From positions 124,001-188,000 of the forward strand of contig NZ_JAKRNK010000002.1 in NCBI RefSeq assembly GCF_022346885.1: a stretch of 64,000 nt of DNA, read 5' to 3'. Position 1 is the stretch's first letter. Every line of letters begins with the position of its first letter. The translations under genes were made by a program, and so were the position numbers. Below, piece by piece: positions 48,097 to 57,700 of the stretch. The notes under the pieces are model-generated. The model saw nothing but the letters and a program-made list of their open reading frames with translations. It did not search any database and was not told the DNA's origin. This stretch comes from Paenibacillus sp. ACRRX. GTDB taxonomy: Bacteria; Bacillota; Bacilli; Paenibacillales; Paenibacillaceae.

Positions 48097-51000
48097 TCAA
48101 AAAGGATCAATATTGAGCACTGTCTTCTGTGGATTAGGCGTTGTCTTGGAGCGAGCTGTCACCACAAAGTCATAGCGAGAGCCGAGCGAAGAATTGGCAG
48201 GAATAGTGCTTTCTATCGAAATGATCCGCGATTCATTAGGTTCGAGGTTAGACATGATGGAGAGATCAGCCGAATAAGCCGTATTTGGAGGCACAGTTGT
48301 GATTCGCTGCCCATTAATAAGTAAGGAGTACGCAATAGAGACAGCAGCAATGGAGAGCGTATAATCATCGTAGCCTCCTCCTGTATTACGGAAGAAGTTC
48401 GTAATGATTGCCGTTGAGCCTGGCGGAGTAACCCTAAAGGAGGTACTGTCATTAATACGATCTGTTGGTGACGGCAGCAGGGAGGTGCCAGGTGGCAAAC
48501 TAGTCACAAATGCATTGCTTTGCTCTCCCCCATACACTTTGGATGAGATATCATTTGTATAAGAAACTGCGGTTGCTTGCAGCGTCAGTGAACTTCCCGA
48601 TCTCATAGTGGGCAGCAAGGCAACAGTAAAGGCCATAAAGCCAGAAGCATTAGCGCTCAGAGACGGGACACTAATTGTAATTTTACGGGTACTGGCGGAA
48701 TAAGATGACGTACATTGCACGTTTGTATTGATCCGATTAAACACAAAACCGTTAGGAATGGGGAGACTGATCGTTCCATTCATCAGCGCCACAGCACTGT
48801 TATTAACAAACGCTAATTTGAAAATGAGCACCTCATTGACATCTACTACTGCTTTTGCAGCGTAAAAGGTACCTGAGAGTGCGCTTGTTGCTGTCAGCGT
48901 CAGCACGATATTCGGGTGCTGGATCGTTAAGCCTGTGCTGCGGTTTAAGGAAACGTTGGTCCCAGTGTCCGTGTAACGGTATGTCACTTGCGCAGTGTTG
49001 GTTTGTTGCGACGTAGTTGCGCCTACGGCTTTATTGGCGTTTATAATCGAGCAGCGGAAGCTATAAGTTAACGTTTTCTTTTCGATCCTTGCATCAATCG
49101 TCCTTACCCCAGGGAATGTAATGGTGTTAGACGTCACTGTAGGTGTAATTGGAATGCCATTATAGAAGGCTTTGCCTACATAAACTTGTTGATTAGCCGG
49201 TAAAAGATCAGCTGCTCTTACATCGTATGCAATCGTTCCCTGAGGCACCGTTGCGTTGATTGTGTAATCAACAGTCGAGTTTACCTTTAATAAGTCTGCT
49301 GGGTATGTTTTGGCGATGGTGATAGCCGGCGAAGCTAAGGTAACAGAAGCGGAGCGATTTAGTCCGCTATACTGAAAGTTCACTTGTCCTTCTTCATAAA
49401 GTTGTGAATAGGGATTACTGCTTGTAACTGTTGTGGATATCGTCAACCCAGGTGGGAGTGTGCTGCTGATCGTTACAGAATATGAGAGCGTAAGCGCTTG
49501 TCCAGGCCCTAACTTCATAACAGGCCATGTAATAAGGCTGTCTGTTGCTTGTGGGACATCGTAGCTTCCTGTCCCTGTCACCTTGATCGTAGCAGGAATG
49601 AGCGAATACCAGGCAGACAAGTTATCCTGCACCACTAAACTAAATGCATCCGTTTCTGTTCCAAGCGTATTGCTGTTGCGGATGACAACGGAAAAAGTGT
49701 ACACCTCTCCAGCTTTGATCCCTGTACGATTTGGCCCCTGCACCGTTTTGGTTAAAGTTAAGTTTGGCGTTCCGATATTAATTACAACCTGGTCACGACT
49801 GCTGTAAGTAAAGCCGAAGCTATTGCTGCCCGTTAATTTCATCAAATTAGTGTTCTGGCCACTACCTCCCAGAGATTGAATCGGTACCTGAAACTCGATC
49901 GTTGATGTTGAACGACCCGGAATATCACCGTATTGGAAATCTACTCCGTGAGGATCAATGAGTTGAGGGGAACCAGGTAAAGGCAGCGGACCTGTAAAGT
50001 TGTAGGTTAGATTTTGAATAGGGTTAGCCGCCAGAGGAAAAAAGTCATCAAGAACGATAGATTTCTGAACTGCACGAATCGTTGTGGCATTATAGGTTAA
50101 CCGATATTTTGCCAGGTCTCCGGGAGCGAGTGCCTTGATGCTTTTTGGCGTGCCATTCCGGTAGGCCCCCCCAATAAATTGTTTGAAGATTGTTCCTGTT
50201 ACGATACTCGCAGATGTGCTCGCTTGATCTGACACATTCGTATGCAGTGTATTATTTGCGGCTGTTAAGGCAACAGAAGGCTTGAAGTCGTCCCCTGCTG
50301 TTATCGGTATATTTACTTGATTTGCAGAACGATAACGATAATAAGCATCGACAGTCGCACGGATTACTATACTGCGAATGGTTTCTGGATTAGCACTTGA
50401 AAAAAGGTAGCGTACAGTGGTGCCCTGCCGTGAAGCATCATTAATTATATTGGTAGGCTGCTCGCTGGAGCTGACATAGATAAAGCCGTCCGGAAGGAAG
50501 TAGTCGGTTTGGATCAGATTTAAAGTATAATATTGACCCGTCTGGTAGTTAAAAGTTAGTTGTACATTGCTCTGTACATCCGTTACTTTGGGATCAATTG
50601 CTGTTGTTACTACAATATCCATAGCAATCACAGTTGCTTTTTGTACAAGCTGATTTTGATCCGTTGACATGACAGCTGAAACCGTCAAGGGGCTGCCGTG
50701 CAGTAAGAACGGACCAAGATTGTTTTGATACTGATTCCAAATAGCAAACTTAAAGGATACAGTTGTATCACTGCCTGCTGACAGGTTCCTACTCTGGAAA
50801 CTAAGCTGCGTATAATTGTTTGGCAGCAATGGACTGGATACGGTTGGCTGAAGAAACTGCGCTGCATCTGTTCCTGAGCTAGTCAGCGCCCCAATATATC
50901 GGATGCCATCTGGAAGCTGAATCGTAATCGTTGCGCTGCTGGAGACAGTCGCATTGTTTAAAATGCGGCAGGAAATAGTATACGGGTTCAAATAGTTGTT

Positions 51001-51546
51001 AGAGCTGACTGCGGTTCCCGCCCCTTTTAGCGCTTTGCTTGGAGCTGTTAATTGACAAGTGTAGCGGGTAGTCAGAAAGGACATCACTTTTTGCTCTGTT
51101 ATTTTTAAATTATTGTTGTCATAGCTACCTCTTGGCTGAGTATCCGCTTGGCCCGTCACGACAGTACCCGTTAACAGCGTGCCAAAGGGGATCATCGCTC
51201 CATTCTTATAGGTTGGATTGCCAGATACCGTAATAGTAAAGACGTAAGCAGGTTCATGTGGCGCCAAGTCTTTCATACTGACCCATGAAAGCTGTGAACT
51301 GCCATCACTATTCGTTTGTATAGTGGTTGGCGGCAAGCTGGCTGTGCTGTAGCTTATACCATCAGGCAGCTTCAACAATAAACTGACATTGTACAGTTTG
51401 GCGTTGGGGCTTTTGTTTTGGAGATAAATCTGAAAAGAAACTGTACCACCACTTAGCAATGGAATATTGGACGCTTGATCAAGAGACAGAAGCAGTACAT
51501 CGGAGTCCAACCGCATACATCCTTTCTTCATTCGTATTACTGCCAT
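48097..51546 (-). CDS. DUF11-type repeat protein (minus strand)
   Basis: This protein of about 1,150 residues is built of beta-rich repeats of the DUF11/isopeptide-like kind, for example LTLTKTVQGPNRTGIKAGEVYTFSVV-type strands (about 620-700) and ITIAKTYPADLLKVNSTVDY (about 740). Its N-terminus (LDSDVLLLSLDQASNIPLL) differs from the other two proteins and has no signal peptide. The start is uncertain: the frame is open from a TTG at 51594, with ATGs at 51546, 51531 and 51516. The last has an AAAGGA site but at only 3 bases. It is divergent from the next gene over a gap of less than 200 bases, so the two may share control. The function is unknown; a structural surface role is likely. Confidence 0.8.
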   Translation of the reverse strand: MAVIRMKKGCMRLDSDVLLLSLDQASNIPLLSGGTVSFQIYLQNKSPNAKLYNVSLLLKLPDGISYSTASLPPTTIQTNSDGSSQLSWVSMKDLAPHEPAYVFTITVSGNPTYKNGAMIPFGTLLTGTVVTGQADTQPRGSYDNNNLKITEQKVMSFLTTRYTCQLTAPSKALKGAGTAVSSNNYLNPYTISCRILNNATVSSSATITIQLPDGIRYIGALTSSGTDAAQFLQPTVSSPLLPNNYTQLSFQSRNLSAGSDTTVSFKFAIWNQYQNNLGPFLLHGSPLTVSAVMSTDQNQLVQKATVIAMDIVVTTAIDPKVTDVQSNVQLTFNYQTGQYYTLNLIQTDYFLPDGFIYVSSSEQPTNIINDASRQGTTVRYLFSSANPETIRSIVIRATVDAYYRYRSANQVNIPITAGDDFKPSVALTAANNTLHTNVSDQASTSASIVTGTIFKQFIGGAYRNGTPKSIKALAPGDLAKYRLTYNATTIRAVQKSIVLDDFFPLAANPIQNLTYNFTGPLPLPGSPQLIDPHGVDFQYGDIPGRSTSTIEFQVPIQSLGGSGQNTNLMKLTGSNSFGFTYSSRDQVVINIGTPNLTLTKTVQGPNRTGIKAGEVYTFSVVIRNSNTLGTETDAFSLVVQDNLSAWYSLIPATIKVTGTGSYDVPQATDSLITWPVMKLGPGQALTLSYSVTISSTLPPGLTISTTVTSSNPYSQLYEEGQVNFQYSGLNRSASVTLASPAITIAKTYPADLLKVNSTVDYTINATVPQGTIAYDVRAADLLPANQQVYVGKAFYNGIPITPTVTSNTITFPGVRTIDARIEKKTLTYSFRCSIINANKAVGATTSQQTNTAQVTYRYTDTGTNVSLNRSTGLTIQHPNIVLTLTATSALSGTFYAAKAVVDVNEVLIFKLAFVNNSAVALMNGTISLPIPNGFVFNRINTNVQCTSSYSASTRKITISVPSLSANASGFMAFTVALLPTMRSGSSLTLQATAVSYTNDISSKVYGGEQSNAFVTSLPPGTSLLPSPTDRINDSTSFRVTPPGSTAIITNFFRNTGGGYDDYTLSIAAVSIAYSLLINGQRITTVPPNTAYSADLSIMSNLEPNESRIISIESTIPANSSLGSRYDFVVTARSKTTPNPQKTVLNIDPF

Positions 51547-51711
51547 CCTATTCTGTTCTTGTTCAGAAGTGAATGCTCTATCTCTCTTCTGCAATTTGGG
51601 CTTGGTTTAATTATAAAAATTAGGAACATCCTCTCTTGCTTTTACATATGATGATACGGGCATTTTATTTGGCATGCCTTCTAATCACGATTGCAAGGAG
51701 GGGAACCACAC

Positions 51712-54700
51712 TTGACGCTGATAACAAGATATACAACTATTGACAAAGCGATCATTGCTGCAACTGGAAACAGCTTGGTTACTTGCGGCAGTTCAACAAA
51801 TGTCGATGTCAATACGGCGGATCTGATGACGTTAGATGGGAACGGAACGCGAGGCTGGGCTTCTGCAGCGAGTACGGCTTCCATTTCGGTCCAAGCGAAC
51901 AGCACCATTTTGTATGCAGAACTCATTTGGTATTCAACAGTGTTCAGTACAGCCTCAGGAGCACTGGATGTAAGAAGCCTGGCTGATCAAGCTATAACTT
52001 TGACAACTCCATCTGGCAATTATTCCATAACCCCCATTTATACAGACAGTATAACGAACGTATCTGGTTCTATTGATCGTTTTCGCTCCGCTGATGTAAC
52101 CTCCATCGTCACACAATCATTAAGTGGCGCATATACGGTGTCCAAAGTACCAATAAGCATCCCGCCAACTGGACTTAGCAATACAAAGGCAGGATGGACA
52201 TTAGTTGTTATTTATCGCAACGATGCCTTTGCTCCAGAGTTGATCAGCTTCTCTTCGGGTATCGCAAATGTTAATGATAACAATCTACTGCAGACCAGCA
52301 TTACCGGTTTTACGGTTGGACAAAGTCCACAGTCAGGTGGAATTTACGTAGCTGCTGCAAATGGCAGTCCATTGACTAGTAATAGCCAATTAAAGGTTGG
52401 CCCCTCTTTTGCACGGTTGACGAATATAGGAAACACGGTGGGAGTTCCCCATGCCAATCCGGCAACTGCGCCAAACAATCCTTGGAACAATATTTTTGCA
52501 GGGCAGATTAATGTGAGTAATCCGCTAAACTCAAGTGTAGGTCTAATTAATATTGAAGGTACAAATGGAACAAACAACCATGATCCTTTTGTACCTACTC
52601 AAGTTATAGACGCACGCAATAAATGGGATTTAAGTTGGCTGGATATTAGCAGTACCCTAGAAGATAACCAATCACTAATTGCGCTGCAAAGTTCAGCAGC
52701 TGGTACTACAGATGGAATTCAAATTGTGGCACTTGGCTCTGCTGTTAAAGTCATATCTCCTAATATTTCGGCTGTGCTCACTGGCTATAATTCGGAGTCA
52801 AATTTGCTTTATCCTTACGAGGTGGGCCAAGAAATTATTTATGAGATTATCGTTCAAAATAGTGGTGCGGCAAATGCTGACAACGTCATCTTTAATGCAG
52901 CTGTGGATGCAAATTGTTCATTTGTCCCGAATTCTGTCATTGTGAATGGCGTTGTGAAGACAGGGGCCTCGATTGCTTCAGGTGTGAACCTGGGCACAAT
53001 ACCAGCTGCCGGTATCGTACATTTACAGTATGGGCTGCACATTGATCGGCTGCCTGTAAATCAACAAATCAGCCAAACGGCAAATTATAGCTATCAATTT
53101 AGCTCCGGTGCTAACTCGCCCATTTATACGAACAATGCAACTACAAATACGGTTGCACATGCTGTAGTTGCTGCTCAGCTCAATGCTGTGAAATCCGCTT
53201 CCACTAATACAGCAAGCATCGGAGATCTTGTTACTTACAACATAAATTTGACAAACTCGGGAACAGAGCTGCTCAGCAACCTGTTCTTTCAAGACCCGGT
53301 CAGCCCTTATTGCACATATACTGCAGGAAGTGTCACGATTAATGGTACGGCACAATCGACATATGATCCGACCGTTGGATTTCAGTTAGCTAATTTGCAG
53401 CCTGGACAGACGACCCAGGTTCAATTTACAGTGAAGATTCAGTCCTTACCGCCGTCTGATTTTGTTGATAATGCTGCTTATGTCACGTATAGCTACCAAT
53501 ATAATGACAGCACAGCCCCAACAACCTTAACCATTACAAGTAACCATACCGCCATCAGGGTACAATATGTTGAAATTGTAGCTAAACGTGTTATTAATAA
53601 TGAGTATCCTAATATTGGGGACACCGTAACCTATACGTTATCCTTAACTAATATTGGAAATATCCCAGATGTGAATGTTAATGTTGTTGAGCCCCCTGTA
53701 GCCGGAGCAACCTTTGTGTCAGGCAGCTTAACCTTAAATGGCGTTTCCCGTCCTGAGCTTAACCCGTTTACAGGATTTACGATCGCGAGCATCCAGCCAC
53801 AACAAACGTACATCATTACGTATCAAGTATTAATTAACCAGGTAAACCCTGGTCAGACCGTTGAGAATATAGCGCAGGTGCCGTTTAAATATCAAATTAC
53901 GCCAGGCGGCCCTATCATTTCAGATGAGCAAGATTCCAACAAAGTTATTACGAGAACCAACTTCGTTACGTTGACCATCCAGGAAAGTGTGGATAAAAGC
54001 TATGCCGTGCTGGGTGACACACTTTACTATACTGTAAATGTCTCAAATACAGGAAATATAGATGCCTTGAATACGATCTTCCTCGCCGCTATTCAGGCTG
54101 GCACCCAGTTTGTCCCGAATAGTGTTGCGATCAATGGAATCGTAGTGCCAGGTGCAGACCCCAATATCGGTTTTAGTCTTGGCAGCATTGATCCTAGCAA
54201 TACCGTCATTGTGACCTTCCAAGCCATCGTTACTAACATTCCTGTCCCGAACATCGTATACAATCAATCAAAGCTGATTTACGATTTTTATCCTGACCCA
54301 AGTGGAAACCATATTACTTCGACAGCTTTCAGTAATACAGTTCAAACGATATTAAATAACGTCCAATTCTCTCATATTAAGAGTGTGGATAAGGCCTATG
54401 CGCAGCTAGGCGAAACGCTGGTCTATCGCACAACTATTCAGAATACAGGAACTGTAGTACTTACCAATGTGTTCTTCTTTGATCATCTAAATGAAGCTTT
54501 AACATTCCAGGCCGGTACCGTTCAAATTAATGGGATAAATTATCCTGCTTACAATCCTTTGACAGGATTTTCGTTAAGTAATATCAGCCCTGCTGATACG
54601 GTTACTATTGATTTTCAAGCTACTGTAAGCAGCATCCCGCCAGTAGGAATTATTTACAACTCCTCCAGCTTCACCTACTCCTATCAGACAGCACCTGACG

Positions 54701-57700
54701 CCCCAACATTCACAGCAACCTCATCTTCTAATCAGGTAAGAACAACCATTACAAATGGCAGCTTGTCCATAACAAAAAGTACGAGCAAAATATATGCAAC
54801 AGTTGGAGACAGTTATTCTTATTCTTTACTCCTTTCAAATACAGGCAATGTGACCCTAACAAATATTGTTCTCCAGGATCAGCTTGCGAATGGTATCCTG
54901 TTTATACCTGGATCTGTTACGATCAACGGCACAAGCAAGCCTGACTATAATCCGAATACAGGCTTTCCGCTTGGCGCGTTAAATGCAGGTCAAGTAGCCA
55001 GTATCAGCTTTCGTGTAACCGTTGATCATGTGCCAACGCCAAATACGGTGCTCAACTATGCTACAGCAGCATTTTCCTATACGGTCAATCCAAGCCAGCC
55101 GCCAATCACCGGCACAAGCACAAGCAATACCGTAACTACTATAATCAATCAGGCGGGTTCTTCCTTGGTTAAGACAGTAAACAAAGCCTTCGCCACAATT
55201 GGAGATACCCTAACCTACACGATCACGGCCAACAATACAGGAACTGTGCCGTTAGCGAATGTTGGCTTTAAAGATATCATCCCTTCAGGTGCCGCCCTGG
55301 TGGCAGGAACAGTGTCCATTGATGGTATAAATTATCCGGATTATAATCCAAACGTTGGATTTAGTCTGGCGAACATTCCTGCTGGTGGGAGAACGGTTGT
55401 TATTTTCCAAGCGACGGTTGTAAGCTTACCTGTCCCTCCAAGGCTGGACAACACGGCAACTATCAACTACCAGTATCAGTTGAGTCCTGCTGGAGCAGTT
55501 CTGTCTGGTTCACAAACAAGTAACGTTGCGACTACATTTGTTAGCTTGGTAAATATAGTGAACACCAAAACTGTGGATCACACGTATGCCACAATCGGAG
55601 ACACTCTAACCTATACTTCAGTGATTCAAAATAAGGGAAATATCAACATTTCAGATGTGTTTTTTGTAGATAGCATACCTGTCTCAACTGCATTTGTAGC
55701 TGGTTCTGTTACGATTAATGATGCCGCATCTCCGCTGCTGGATCCGAATATCGGCTTTTCACTGGGGACAATAGCACCTGACGAAAACGTGGCAGTATCC
55801 TTCAAAGTTACAGTAGCCGATTTACCGCTTAGCGGCTATGTGCAGAATGCATCCAATGTTACCTACCAGTATCAAATTGATCCAACAGCTCCGCCGTTGG
55901 TCGGTTCTCAGACCAGCAATATTGTAACTACCTATATTCGTGTTGGCAGTTTAATCGTTCAGAAGAGTAGTAATCGCAATTATACTCGTGTTGGTGACGT
56001 CATTACGTACAGCTTAGTGTTAGCCAATACAGGCAGCACTTTGCTGCAACAACTATTTTTTCAGGATACGATTCAGACGGAATCTGCTTTTGTAACTGGT
56101 ACAGTGATTATTGATGGCGTAAATCAACCTGGTCTGGATCCAAATGTTGGCTTCATGTTGTCAGACCTTGGGGTTGGTTCCAATATCGAGATTCAATTTC
56201 AAGTTCTCGTAAACGCTATTCCAAGCACAGAACAATTGCTTAATACAGCTACTGTTCATTATGCGTATTATATCGATCCAAACGGAGTCATTCACACGGC
56301 TACAGCAGCATCCAACCAAACGATCGTCCAAGTAGATGACACTCCACTTTCTGTTAATAAATTCGTTGATAAATCCGTTGCCAAAATCGGAGATCAACTA
56401 CTCTTTACAGTTTCTTTGTCTAATGGCAGCACGAACTTGACTGCACAGCAAATTCAATTTGTGGACGTATTAGATTCAAATCTGTCATTTGATCAAGGTT
56501 CGGTTACGATCAACTCCGTTCAACAGCCTGCACTCAATCCAAATACAGGATTTACACTTACCGACATTCCTGGTGAGACCACAACAACAGTTACTTTTAG
56601 TGCTACGGTAATTAGCCGTCCAAGCAACAACATCGTAAGCAACTTAGCCTCCATTCATTACCAGTATATACTTGATCCACAACTGCCTCCTGTAGTCGTG
56701 GATACAATAACAAATACAACTCAAACTTTGATTGCTGTGGGTGAGTTAACGGTAGTAAAATCGGCCACGGCCAGCTATGCCACAATTGGCGATGTATTTA
56801 CGTACTCTATTCTGGTGAACAACTCGGGTTCTGTCCTTGCAACAAGTGTGAGCCTGCAAGATATTGTACCTTCCGCATTAGCGTTTGTGCCTGGCAGTGT
56901 GACCATTGATGGTTCTGCACAGCCTGCATTGGACCCGAATGTTGGTATCTCGCTTAGCAATTTAGCTCCTGGCCATACTGCTTTCATATCCTTTGAAGTT
57001 AAAGTTATTTCTGTCCCCCTATCAGGAGAAGTATATAATACGGCTAGTGTGACCTTCAGCTATCAGTTAACGCCAAGTGATCCTGTTGAGACCAAAACGG
57101 CAATTTCCAATACCGTAGTCATTAATATTTGGCTTGGGCAGCTCACAGTAACTAAAGCAGTAGACAAATCGTATGCAACCATTGGAGATAAGCTGCACTA
57201 CACCGTTACAGTCCGGAATACAGGGAACACGATCTGTACTTCTGTCCAATTTAAGGACGTTGTTCAAGCAAATGCGGCTTTTGTACCTGGCAGCGTGCAA
57301 ATCAATGGCATTACACAGCCGTCTTATGATCCGAATGTTGGATTTTCCTTAATTGACATTACTCCTGATTCAACTGTTACTATAACCTTCGATGTCAATG
57401 TAACTAGTTTGCCTGATAACTATTTGTTAGCTAATACGGCTACAGTTCGTTATTTATACAGCAGTAATCCATCCAAGCCTCCAGTAAATGCAGCTACTGT
57501 CAGCAACACCGTTACCACCACGATCAATGTCGGGCTAGTTGCAGTAACTAAGTCCGTAAGTCAAGCGTACGCCACAATCGGTGATGTCCTTACCTATTCC
57601 GTTCAAATATCAAACACTGGCAATACGAATGCAACAGCCGTCAACTTTAGAGACGTTATTCCGAACGGATTACTGTTTGTGCCAGATTCCGTTACGATTA

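Noticed and set aside
51691-51691. TTG at 51691 as start of the giant DUF11 gene
   Set aside because: The only good ribosome site lies downstream of it, and the homologous protein starts at the equivalent of 51712.
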